DNA from: Ramlibacter tataouinensis
GTDB lineage: Bacteria; Pseudomonadota; Gammaproteobacteria; Burkholderiales; Burkholderiaceae_C
Assembly: GCF_001580455.1 (NCBI RefSeq)
Contig: NZ_CP010951.1
Location: 2,567,001-2,631,000, forward strand
DNA length: 64,000 bases
Direction: 5' to 3'
Positions 7,902 to 15,562 of the stretch are shown piece after piece. Position numbers and translations under genes: made by a program. Each line of letters begins with the position of its first letter. Position 1 is the stretch's first letter. The notes under the pieces were generated by a model. It saw only the letters and a program-made list of their open reading frames with translations. It was not told the DNA's origin and did no database searches.

Positions 7902-9572
7902 ATGTCGACACTTGCAGCACCCCGGCCGATGACGCCGGAGGAAAAGAAGGTCATCTTTGCGTCATCGCTCGGCACCGTGTTCGAGTGGTATGACTTCTAC
8001 CTCTACGGTTCGCTGGCGGCCATCATCGCCAAGCAGTTCTTCGCCGGGCTGGACCCGACGTCCGCGTTCATCTTCGCGCTGCTCGCGTTCGCCGCCGGCT
8101 TCCTGGTCCGTCCCTTCGGCGCCATCTTCTTCGGCCGACTGGGCGACATGATCGGGCGCAAGTACACCTTCCTGGTCACCATCCTGATCATGGGCCTGTC
8201 GACCTTCATCGTCGGCGTGCTGCCCAGCTACGCCAGCATCGGCGTGGCCGCGCCGGTGATCCTGATCGCGCTGCGCCTGCTGCAGGGACTGGCGCTCGGA
8301 GGCGAGTACGGCGGCGCCGCCACCTATGTGGCCGAGCACGCGCCGCACGGCAAGCGCGGCGCCTACACCGCGTGGATCCAGACCACCGCGACGCTGGGCC
8401 TGTTCCTGTCGCTGCTGGTGATCCTGGGCACCCGCACCGCGATGGGCGAGCAGGCCTTCGGCGACTGGGGCTGGCGCATTCCCTTCATCGTGTCGATCGC
8501 CCTGCTGGCCATCTCCGTGTGGATCCGCCTGTCGATGAACGAATCTCCCGCCTTCCAGAAGATGAAGGCCGAAGGCAAGACCTCCAAGGCGCCGCTGGCC
8601 GAATCGTTCGGCCAGTGGAAGAACCTGAAGATCGTCATCCTGGCGCTGATCGGCCTCACCGCCGGCCAGGCCGTGGTCTGGTATTCGGGCCAGTTCTACG
8701 CGCTGTTCTTCCTGACGCAGGCGCTGAAAGTCGACAACGCCACGGCCAACATCCTGATCGCCGCCGCCCTGCTGATCGGCACGCCCTTCTTCATCGTGTT
8801 CGGCGCACTGTCCGACAAGATCGGCCGCAAGCCCATCATCATGGCCGGCTGCCTGCTGGCCGCGCTCACCTACTTCCCGGTGTTCAGCGCGCTGACCAAG
8901 GCCGCCAACCCCGACCTCGCCGCCGCGCAGGCCAAGGCCCAGGTGGTGGTGAGCGCGAATGCGGCCGACTGCTCGTTCCAGGGCAGCCCGATCGCCCGCG
9001 AGATCGACTTCCACACCTCCTGCGACATCGCCAAGCGCTACCTCGCGCAGAGCTCGGTCAGCTACGAAAACGCCAATGGTCCCGCCGGCCAGCCCGCCAC
9101 CGTGAAGATCGGCGACAAGGTCATCACGGCGCCCGCCGCCACCGTGGCCAACCACAAGTTCGACGAAGCCAGCACCAAGGCGATCGCGGCCTTCAAAAAG
9201 GAAGTGGCCGAGGCGCTCAAGACCGCCGGCTACCCGTCCAAGGCCGATCCCGCCAAGGTCGACAAGTTCATGGTGGTGCTGATCCTGACCTACCTGGTGA
9301 TCCTGGTGACCATGGTGTACGGCCCGATCGCGGCGATGCTGGTGGAAATGTTCCCCACGCGCATCCGCTACACCTCGATGAGCCTGCCCTACCATATCGG
9401 CAACGGTTGGTTCGGCGGCCTGCTGCCCACCACCGCCTTCGCGATCGTGGCGGCCACCGGCAACATGTACAACGGCCTGTGGTATCCCATCATCATCGCG
9501 GCGGCGACCTTCGTGATCGGCACGCTGTTCATCCGCGAGACCAAGGACGTGGACATCTACGCCCAGGACTGA
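7902..9572 (+). CDS. MFS transporter, metabolite:H+ symporter (MHS) family
   Basis: 556-aa inner-membrane symporter of the MHS branch (ProP, ShiA, KgtP relatives). The N-terminus has the family block GTVFEWYDFYLYG; GRLGDMIGRKYTF is the loop 2-3 signature; ALRLLQGLALGGEYGGAATYVAEH is the loop 4-5 signature; GALSDKIGRKP repeats the motif in the second half. Residues about 332-453 form a long soluble insertion between transmembrane segments, so the protein is longer than the usual ~440 aa. ATG 7902 follows GGAGAC. The substrate is unknown, probably an organic acid. It is followed by a terminator and a small membrane peptide gene. Confidence 0.9.
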   Translation: MSTLAAPRPMTPEEKKVIFASSLGTVFEWYDFYLYGSLAAIIAKQFFAGLDPTSAFIFALLAFAAGFLVRPFGAIFFGRLGDMIGRKYTFLVTILIMGLSTFIVGVLPSYASIGVAAPVILIALRLLQGLALGGEYGGAATYVAEHAPHGKRGAYTAWIQTTATLGLFLSLLVILGTRTAMGEQAFGDWGWRIPFIVSIALLAISVWIRLSMNESPAFQKMKAEGKTSKAPLAESFGQWKNLKIVILALIGLTAGQAVVWYSGQFYALFFLTQALKVDNATANILIAAALLIGTPFFIVFGALSDKIGRKPIIMAGCLLAALTYFPVFSALTKAANPDLAAAQAKAQVVVSANAADCSFQGSPIAREIDFHTSCDIAKRYLAQSSVSYENANGPAGQPATVKIGDKVITAPAATVANHKFDEASTKAIAAFKKEVAEALKTAGYPSKADPAKVDKFMVVLILTYLVILVTMVYGPIAAMLVEMFPTRIRYTSMSLPYHIGNGWFGGLLPTTAFAIVAATGNMYNGLWYPIIIAAATFVIGTLFIRETKDVDIYAQD

Positions 9573-9586
9573 ACGTCGTTTCACTG

Positions 9587-9616
9587 AAGGGCCTGCCCCG
9601 TGGCGGGCCCTTTGTT
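9587..9616 (+). terminator. Intrinsic terminator after the MHS transporter
   Basis: AAGGGCCTGCC and GGCGGGCCCTT form an 11-bp stem (one G-U pair) around a CCCGT-type loop, followed by TTTGTT. It lies 15 bases past the transporter stop. Read-through would be needed to express the next small gene from the same promoter. Confidence 0.7.
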
Positions 9617-9642
9617 GAAACCTCGATCAAAGGAGACATGCA

Positions 9643-9798
9643 ATGTGGAAGCTGGTGATTGCCTTCGTCGTGTTCGCGGCGGTGGCCATGTTCGTGATCA
9701 TGAAAGGCGGCGACAAGCTCGACATGGGCGGGGAAAAGCACGGCACCGAAGCAGTCACGCCGCACGCGCCGGAGCCGGCAGCTTCCGCGACGAAGTGA
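9643..9798 (+). CDS. Small single-pass membrane protein (51 aa)
   Basis: A 51-residue ORF starting at ATG 9643 after AAAGGAGACATGCA. Residues 3-20 (KLVIAFVVFAAVAMFVIM) make one transmembrane helix. The rest is a hydrophilic tail rich in Gly, Lys, Glu and Ala (GGDKLDMGGEKHG). The strong ribosome site and the helix-plus-tail layout support a real gene. It may be an accessory peptide of the MHS transporter just upstream, but nothing in the sequence proves this. I do not recognise a named family. Confidence 0.6.
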   Translation: MWKLVIAFVVFAAVAMFVIMKGGDKLDMGGEKHGTEAVTPHAPEPAASATK

Positions 9799-9945
9799 GA
9801 GTGATACCGGCGTGAGCATCCGCGCCGGCAGCCAGCCCTCGAACGAGGGCGTTCCCCGGGTACGACCAGGCGTCACATGCCAGCGCCCGGCAAGGCGAGC
9901 CTTGCGTGCGCGTTGCGAAGCGCTCCCTCAGGAGCTCGACGCCGT

Positions 9946-10692
9946 TCAGCGGCCGCCGGCGATATCCAGGATGGACCCGCTGACGTAAGAGGCTGCAGGC
10001 GAAGCCAGCCAGACGATCGCCTCGCCGACCTCTTCCGCGGTGCCGGCGCGCTTCATCGGGATGTTCTTGACGGTGCGCTCCAGGCGGTCGGCGATGCCGG
10101 TCTTCTGGTGGATGTCGGTGTCGATCAGTCCGGGCCGCACGGCATTGACGCGGATGCCGTCCGCGGCTACCTCGGCGGCCAGCCCGAAGGTCAGCGCGTC
10201 CACCGCACCCTTGGAGGCCGCGTAGTCCATCCACAGGTTGGGTGCCCCAATCCGCGACGACGCCGACGACACATTGACGATGGCGCCGCCCTGGCCGCCG
10301 TGCTGCGTCGACATGCGCAGGATCGCCTCGCGCGAACAGACGATGGTTCCCGTGACATTGGCGCTGAGGACCGCGTTCACGTCGGCGGCTTTCATCTGGT
10401 CGACCCGGCGGCGGCCGCTTCCCGTGAAGGCGGCGTTGTTGACCAGCGCGGACACGCGTCCGAGTTCCTCGTCCACCACGCGGAACATGCGGCAGATCGC
10501 ATGCTCGTCGGCCACGTCGGCTTGGGCGATGAGGGCGCGCCGGCCGGCCGCCCGCACATCCGCGGCGACGCTTTCGGCCGATGCGCGGTCGCTCAGGTAG
10601 TTGATGCAGACGTCCCAGCCGTTGGCGGCGGCAATGCGTGCCGTGGCGGCACCAATGCCGCGGCTGGCGCCGGTCACGATCATCACAGGCAT
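9946..10692 (-). CDS. SDR family oxidoreductase
   Basis: 248-aa short-chain dehydrogenase/reductase. It has the NAD(P) motif TGASRGIGAATA, NNAA in the third strand, the catalytic Ser in VNVSSASSRIG, YAASK with the Tyr and Lys, and the RPGLIDTDIH segment after the active site. The C-terminus VSGSILDIAGGR is typical of classical SDRs. The start lies 49 bases from the carboxyltransferase stop, making it the last gene of the left arm of the catabolic island. A 3-hydroxyacyl-CoA or hydroxy-acid dehydrogenase role is plausible from context. Confidence 0.9.
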   Translation of the reverse strand: MPVMIVTGASRGIGAATARIAAANGWDVCINYLSDRASAESVAADVRAAGRRALIAQADVADEHAICRMFRVVDEELGRVSALVNNAAFTGSGRRRVDQMKAADVNAVLSANVTGTIVCSREAILRMSTQHGGQGGAIVNVSSASSRIGAPNLWMDYAASKGAVDALTFGLAAEVAADGIRVNAVRPGLIDTDIHQKTGIADRLERTVKNIPMKRAGTAEEVGEAIVWLASPAASYVSGSILDIAGGR

Positions 10693-10741
10693 GTTCTATT
10701 CCTCAGAAATGGGTTGGGTTGGCGCAGCGGCCGGAAAAAAG

Positions 10742-12310
10742 TCAGCGCGGGCCGATCCGGTCGCCCTGCACGACGCGCCAGGCATCCTCGATCCAGTCGC
10801 ACAGGACCGCGCGCGTTTCGCGCGGGTCGATGATCTCCAGGATGCCGAACTTCTCGGCCGTGCGGAATGGCGAGCTGATCCGCAGGTAATAGTCTTCCAG
10901 CTCCTTGCGTTTGGCGGCCGGGTCGCTGGCTTCCTCGATCTCCTTCTTGTGGGCGGCCATCACTCCGCCTTCGATCGGGATCGAGCCCCAGCGCGCCGAC
11001 GGCCAGGCGAAGCGGTGATTGAGCTGCTCGCCGCCCTTCGGGCCGTGCAGTGCGCCGGCCATGCCGAAACAGCGACGCACGATGATCGAGACCCAGGGCG
11101 AGCGGCTTTCGTGCAGTGCATCGCCCACGCGCACCGCGCCCAGCAGCGTGCCGCCCAGCTCGGCTTCCAGTCCGGTCTGGTTGCCGGGCTGGTCGACGAA
11201 GTTGACCACCGGCAGCCCGAACAGGCTGCACAGGTTGGTATGCCGCTCCATCTTGTAGGCCGCCTGCGATGTCATCGCGCCGCCGTGCACTTTCGGGTCG
11301 TTGGCGATCACGCCGACCGGAATGCCGTTGAGCCGTGCCAACGCCGTGATCACCGAGCCGCCTTGATGCCGGCCGATCTCGAAAATCGAATCGCGGTCGA
11401 ACACGCTTTTGAGGATGCGGCGCGGGTCGTAGATCTTGCGCCGATCGTGCGGAATGGCGTCCTTCAGCCAGTCGTCGGCGCGGTCGACCGGGTCGTCGCA
11501 GGCGACGACGGGCGCCAGCTCATGGACGCTGCGCGGCAGGTAACTGAGGAAGCTGCGAACCTGCGCCAGCGCGTCCGCCTCGTCGGCCGCCTCGTTGTGG
11601 ACCAGCGCGTTCTTGCGGTGCACCGACCATCCGCCCAGCTCGTTCTTGTCGATGTCGACGCCATAGGCCTGGCGAACCACGTGCGGCCCTGCCGCCATCA
11701 CCTGCGCCTGGTCGCGCACCATCACGGAAAAATGCGAGAACAGCACCTTGATGGCGCCCTGGCCGGCGCAGGATCCCAGCGCGACCCCGACGACGGGAAC
11801 GGTGCGCAGCAGTTCCTGGACCGGCCAGTTCACGTACTCCGGCAGTTTGGAGCCGGCGCTCTGCATCAGCAGCTTGACGCTCCCGCCCGCCGAGTCGACC
11901 AGCCGGACCAGCGGCATGCGCAGCTGCCAGGCCATGCGCTCGATGTAGATCCACTTGTCGGCGATGGTCGCTTCGGACGAGCCGGCGCGGATCGAGTAGT
12001 CGTCCACGTGCAGCGCCACCTTGCGGCCGGCGACCCGTCCGGTGCCGACGATGGCGTTGCAGGGATCGAGCTCCCGGAAGTGCCCTTGCTCGTCGTAGTG
12101 CCCCTTGCCGGCGACCGAGCCGAGTTCGCGCCAGCTGCCGTCGTCCAGCAGGGCAGCGATCCGCTCGCGCGCGTTCATGCGGCCGGCGTCGCGCATCTTT
12201 TGCAGCGCCGGCGCGCCGCCCATGGCGCGGGCCATGGCGCGGCGCGCCTGCAGTTCCGTCAGCTCGGCGACCCATTCGCCGGCAGGTTCGAATTCGGTCT
12301 GCCCGTTCAT
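10742..12310 (-). CDS. Acyl-CoA carboxylase carboxyltransferase (PccB/MccB family)
   Basis: 522-aa crotonase-fold carboxyltransferase of the beta-subunit type used by propionyl-, methylcrotonyl- and geranyl-CoA carboxylases. The first half has RMNARERIAALLDDGSW and a DSAGGSVK acyl-CoA oxyanion loop; the second has GIPVGVIANDP, FVDQPGNQTG and MAGALHGPKGG. The C-terminus is SPFRTAEKFGILEIIDPRETR. It moves CO2 from carboxybiotin to an acyl-CoA. Carriers and a biotin carboxylase are encoded in the same island, so a complete carboxylase can be assembled locally. The start overlaps the synthetase stop by four bases. The acyl-CoA specificity is unknown. Confidence 0.88.
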   Translation of the reverse strand: MNGQTEFEPAGEWVAELTELQARRAMARAMGGAPALQKMRDAGRMNARERIAALLDDGSWRELGSVAGKGHYDEQGHFRELDPCNAIVGTGRVAGRKVALHVDDYSIRAGSSEATIADKWIYIERMAWQLRMPLVRLVDSAGGSVKLLMQSAGSKLPEYVNWPVQELLRTVPVVGVALGSCAGQGAIKVLFSHFSVMVRDQAQVMAAGPHVVRQAYGVDIDKNELGGWSVHRKNALVHNEAADEADALAQVRSFLSYLPRSVHELAPVVACDDPVDRADDWLKDAIPHDRRKIYDPRRILKSVFDRDSIFEIGRHQGGSVITALARLNGIPVGVIANDPKVHGGAMTSQAAYKMERHTNLCSLFGLPVVNFVDQPGNQTGLEAELGGTLLGAVRVGDALHESRSPWVSIIVRRCFGMAGALHGPKGGEQLNHRFAWPSARWGSIPIEGGVMAAHKKEIEEASDPAAKRKELEDYYLRISSPFRTAEKFGILEIIDPRETRAVLCDWIEDAWRVVQGDRIGPR

Positions 12311-13890
12311 GCCGGCACCTTTGCGGCTTCAGTTTCCTGAAGGAAGGCGTCACGCAGGACGTGCTTCGTGACCTTGCCCGAGTGATTGCGCGGCAGCTCC
12401 TTGACCAGCCGGATCACCCGGGGCTTCTTGTAGCCGGCGATGCGCGCGCCACAGTGTGCCGTCAGCTCCTCCGGGGTGACCCGGCTGCCCTCGCGCGGAA
12501 CCACGAAGGCGGCCACGAGCTCGCCCCATTCGGGATCGGGAACGCCCATCACCGCGGCTTCGAGCACGCCGGGGCAGGAGGCGAGGGCGTCTTCGACTTC
12601 GCGCGCGTAGACGTTGAAGCCGCCGGAAATGATCATGTCCTTGTTGCGGCCCACGATGTACATGTAGCCCTCGGCATCGAAATATCCGAGGTCACCGGTG
12701 TAGTACCAGCCGCCGCGGATCGACGCCGCCGTGATTTGCGGCTGGCGCCAGAACTGAACGGCGCCGATGCCGTGGTGGGCGATGGCGATCTCACCGATCT
12801 CGCCTTGCGGCAGCTCCTGGTCATCGGCGCCGCGGATCGTGATCGACACATTGACCGTCGGTTTCCCGCAGGAGCCCAGGCGCGCCGTCTCCTGCGGCGC
12901 GCCCTCGATCACATGCTCATGCGGATAGAGCACGGCCAGCGGCTGCACCGCCTCCGTCATGCCGTATTGCTGGCGCAGGATCGGTCCGAAGCGCTTGACC
13001 GCGCGCCGGAGCAGCTCGACCGACGCCGGGGCGGTGCCGTAATTGATGATCCGCAGCGAGGACAGGTCGGCGTTCGACCCTGCGTCCAGGGCATCCAGCA
13101 CGCGGCTGAGCATGGTCGGCACCAGCATCAGCTGCGTGATCCGGTGCCGCTCGATGTCGCGCAGCATCGCCGCGGCGTCGAACCTGTCGGCCACCACGCT
13201 GCGCGCGCCACGCAGGTAGCAGGGCAGCAGGTAGACGCCCGCCGCGTGGGTCAGCGGGCCGACGTGCAGCATCGCATCGTCCACGCCGAGCGCGTACTCC
13301 ATGGCGTGGAACTGGTTGTCCAGGCGTTGCTGCCAGCGCAAGGCGGTGTAGGCCACGCCCTTGGGCTTGCCGGTGGTTCCCGATGTGTAGCCGATGCGCT
13401 CGATGTGGTCGTCCGGTATCGGTATGCGCGGCGCGCGGACTTCGGCCGCGCCGAGCAAATCGTGGTAGTCGAGCGCGTTCGGCGCCTTGAAGCCGACGCC
13501 GAGCACATGGCGCAGCGAAGGCACCAGCGCCGGGAGTTCCCCGGCCAGCGCTGCGAACTCGGGTCCCAGGACGACGGTGCTGGCCTGCGAATCGTTCAGG
13601 ATGGCTGCGTGTTCGGGCAGCGTGTGCCGCGCATTGAGCGCGAGATAGGTCTGCGCCGCCTTCTCTGCGCCGAAAACGGCAACAACGCTGTCCACGCAGT
13701 TGTTCAGCAGCACGGCCACGCGGTCCCCCGGCGCCAGGCCCAGCCCGAGCAGGGCATTGGCAAAGCGATTCGTGCGCGCTTCGATTTCATCGAAGCTGAA
13801 GGTCTGGTCGCCGTGGATCAGGGCAGGGCGCGCGCCATGCTGGACTGCCGCCCAGGTGAGCCGCCCGCCTGCGATTCGTGGGTAAGTCAT
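12307..13890 (-). CDS. AMP-dependent acyl-CoA synthetase/ligase (first of two in the island)
   Basis: 527-aa ANL-superfamily ligase. Motifs in order are YTSGTTGKPKG (P-loop), QYGMTEAVQP, YTGDLGYFDAEGYMYIVGR with the ribose-binding Asp, the hinge DMIISGG and the C-terminal catalytic Lys in HSGKVTKH. It adenylates a carboxylic acid and transfers it to CoA, so it is a candidate for activation of the island's substrate. It is unlike the second synthetase at 20588 in its P-loop and hinge context, so the two probably act on different acids. It lies between the GntR regulator and the carboxyltransferase on the left arm. Confidence 0.9.
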   Translation of the reverse strand: MTYPRIAGGRLTWAAVQHGARPALIHGDQTFSFDEIEARTNRFANALLGLGLAPGDRVAVLLNNCVDSVVAVFGAEKAAQTYLALNARHTLPEHAAILNDSQASTVVLGPEFAALAGELPALVPSLRHVLGVGFKAPNALDYHDLLGAAEVRAPRIPIPDDHIERIGYTSGTTGKPKGVAYTALRWQQRLDNQFHAMEYALGVDDAMLHVGPLTHAAGVYLLPCYLRGARSVVADRFDAAAMLRDIERHRITQLMLVPTMLSRVLDALDAGSNADLSSLRIINYGTAPASVELLRRAVKRFGPILRQQYGMTEAVQPLAVLYPHEHVIEGAPQETARLGSCGKPTVNVSITIRGADDQELPQGEIGEIAIAHHGIGAVQFWRQPQITAASIRGGWYYTGDLGYFDAEGYMYIVGRNKDMIISGGFNVYAREVEDALASCPGVLEAAVMGVPDPEWGELVAAFVVPREGSRVTPEELTAHCGARIAGYKKPRVIRLVKELPRNHSGKVTKHVLRDAFLQETEAAKVPA

Positions 13891-13919
13891 GCTGTCATCT
13901 CATTCAGGTGGAAGCTGCG

Positions 13920-14627
13920 TCACTTGCCGGCGGAACCGTCCTGCTGGAGGGCCTTCAGCACGGCGAGCCGCGAGTCGTCGATCAGTTTTTTCAGGGCGTC
14001 GCCGGCTTCCTCGAACCGGTTCTTCTTCAAGGCATTGATCACGCGGCGCCAGCCGCGCAAGGACTGCACCCGCCGGTCCTGGTCGCGCAAGCCGAGCTTG
14101 GTGTAGCGCGCGGTCTGCAAGGACAGCGAGTGGTAGATGTCCGCCAGCTTCTCGTTCGGGCAGGCCGAATAGATGAAGCGGCTCAGCTGCATGGTCGTCT
14201 GCGTGTAGCGATCCCAGCCGTCGGGGTCCTGGGCCAGGCGCTCCAGCTCGGCCACGTCCTGCTCCAGGCGCTCGATGAAGGCCGGATCCACGGGCGAACT
14301 GCCGCGGAAGAACAGGCCCGCCAATTCGCGCCGGATCTCGAACAGGTCGTTCACTTCCTTGGCAGACAGGCGGGTCACGTGCGCGCCGCGTTGCGCGAGG
14401 ATGGTCACCACACCGCTTTTTTCCAGGATGCGCAGGGCCTCGCGGATCGGCCCGCGGCTGACCTGGAACTGCTCGGCGTGCTGCTGCTCGAGGATGCGGT
14501 CGCCGGGCCCGTATTCGCCGCTCAGGATCGCCAGCGTGATGCTTTCGGCGATCTGCTCGGGCAAGGTCAGCGGACGGCTCTTCGGTGCCGCCCGAGTGGC
14601 GCCATTGGAGTTCAAGGTGGTGGGCAT
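13920..14627 (-). CDS. GntR family transcriptional regulator with FCD domain
   Basis: 235 aa. The N-terminal winged helix (LAILSGEYGPGDRI, FQVSRGPIREALRILEKSGVVTIL) is the classic GntR DNA-binding unit. The C-terminal all-helical FCD-type effector domain has the FEIRRELAGLFFR start. The start MPTTLNS is chosen because the longer frame upstream overlaps the biotin-carrier gene. The island's divergent promoter carries a TTGT-N2-ACAA palindrome, the kind of site FCD regulators bind. It is therefore the probable local repressor, with a CoA thioester or acid as ligand by inference. Confidence 0.9.
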   Translation of the reverse strand: MPTTLNSNGATRAAPKSRPLTLPEQIAESITLAILSGEYGPGDRILEQQHAEQFQVSRGPIREALRILEKSGVVTILAQRGAHVTRLSAKEVNDLFEIRRELAGLFFRGSSPVDPAFIERLEQDVAELERLAQDPDGWDRYTQTTMQLSRFIYSACPNEKLADIYHSLSLQTARYTKLGLRDQDRRVQSLRGWRRVINALKKNRFEEAGDALKKLIDDSRLAVLKALQQDGSAGK

Positions 14628-14635
14628 GGCGGTGC

Positions 14636-14860
14636 TCAGGCCTGTTCCACGATCACCAGGGCCTGGCCCTCCTTCACGAGCTCGCCCTCCTTCACCAGGA
14701 TTTCGCGCACCGTGCCTCGTTCCGGCGACAAGGCCGGGATTTCCATCTTCATCGATTCCAGGATGACCAGGTCCTGGTTCTCGTCGACCGTGTCGCCGAC
14801 ACGGCTCACGATCTTCCACACCGTGCCCGTGATCTCGGACGTGATGGTTGATGTCTTCAA
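14636..14860 (-). CDS. Small biotin carboxyl carrier protein (74 aa)
   Basis: A free-standing biotinyl domain of 74 residues with the carrier lysine in ILESMKMEIP and the hairpin partner EGELVKEGQALVIVE. The start is a TTG at 14860 with an excellent AAGGAG six bases away; an upstream in-frame ATG at 14983 lies inside the operator region and is unlikely. It is the first gene of the left arm, next to a GntR gene and a PccB-type carboxyltransferase. It may be the dedicated carrier for that transferase, while the 161-aa carrier on the right arm serves another partner. Confidence 0.85.
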   Translation of the reverse strand: MKTSTITSEITGTVWKIVSRVGDTVDENQDLVILESMKMEIPALSPERGTVREILVKEGELVKEGQALVIVEQA

Positions 14861-14954
14861 TGTGCGCTCCTTCGATAGCCGGACACCGGCGGTCAGTCGA
14901 TTTCGGATGCCCCGCCGTTCGGGCAGCCCTGACGCGGCGGGTTGTCGTAAGTCA

Positions 14955-15005
14955 ATTCTAGCCACATGTCTGATTGTTGACAATCAGATAATCGGGGCGT
15001 ACAGT
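14955..15005. promoter_or_regulatory. Back-to-back promoters sharing a perfect 20-bp palindromic operator
   Basis: The palindrome TCTGATTGT-TG-ACAATCAGA spans 14969-14988 without a mismatch. Rightward, TTGACA (14977-14982) and TACAGT (15000-15005) are 17 bases apart. Leftward, TTGTCA (complement of 14978-14983) and TAGAAT (complement of 14955-14960) are also 17 apart. Both -35 boxes lie in the centre of the palindrome, so one bound dimer would block both arms of the island. The TTGT-N2-ACAA core fits the GntR/FCD regulator encoded next door. Confidence 0.8.
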
Positions 15006-15073
15006 TTTTTCCATCCAAGGCGGCCCATCGGCGATGGACCTCCGGAACACGCACCCATTTGATGAGATCGTCA

Positions 15074-15559
15074 ATGCCACTTACCCATTCCGACGTCCGC
15101 AGCCTGCTCGACATCCTGGACCGGTCCGAGGGCCTCGAATCGCTGGACATCAAGCTCGGTGACTTCGTCCTGCGCGCGCGCAAGCACGGTGCCGCCCCGC
15201 TGGCCACGGTCCCCATCGAGATTCCCGCGCCGAGCGCGCGGCCGGTCGAGCCCGCGCCGCCGGCGGCAACCCCTGGCGCCGCGGCCGGCGCGGAAGTGCC
15301 CGTCACGGAAGTGCCGGCCGGCATGACCGCCATTCGCGCGCCCATGCTGGGAACCTTCTATTGCAAGCCGTCGCCCGAACAGCCGGCCTACGTGCAAGAG
15401 GGGGCGGCAGTGGCGCTGGACCAGACCGTCTGCCTGGTCGAGGTGATGAAGATGTTCAACACCGTCAAGGCGCCGGTGGCTGGTCGGGTGCGCCGCATCC
15501 TGGCTGAGCACGGCAAGCTGGTGCAGCACGACCAGATCCTGATGCTGATCGAGGGGTGA
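15074..15559 (+). CDS. Acetyl-CoA carboxylase-type biotin carboxyl carrier protein (AccB-like)
   Basis: 161 aa with the AccB plan: an N-terminal segment (VRSLLDILDRSEGLESLDIKLGDFVLRAR), a long Pro/Ala linker (residues about 45-80), and a C-terminal biotinyl domain with APMLGTFY and the biotin lysine at residue 126 in EVMKMF. It carries carboxybiotin between the biotin carboxylase encoded next and a carboxyltransferase. ATG 15074 is preferred over 15059 because the product then matches AccB starts. It is the first gene of the right arm, so it is probably a dedicated copy rather than the housekeeping accB. Confidence 0.85.
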   Translation: MPLTHSDVRSLLDILDRSEGLESLDIKLGDFVLRARKHGAAPLATVPIEIPAPSARPVEPAPPAATPGAAAGAEVPVTEVPAGMTAIRAPMLGTFYCKPSPEQPAYVQEGAAVALDQTVCLVEVMKMFNTVKAPVAGRVRRILAEHGKLVQHDQILMLIEG

Positions 15560-15562
15560 GCC

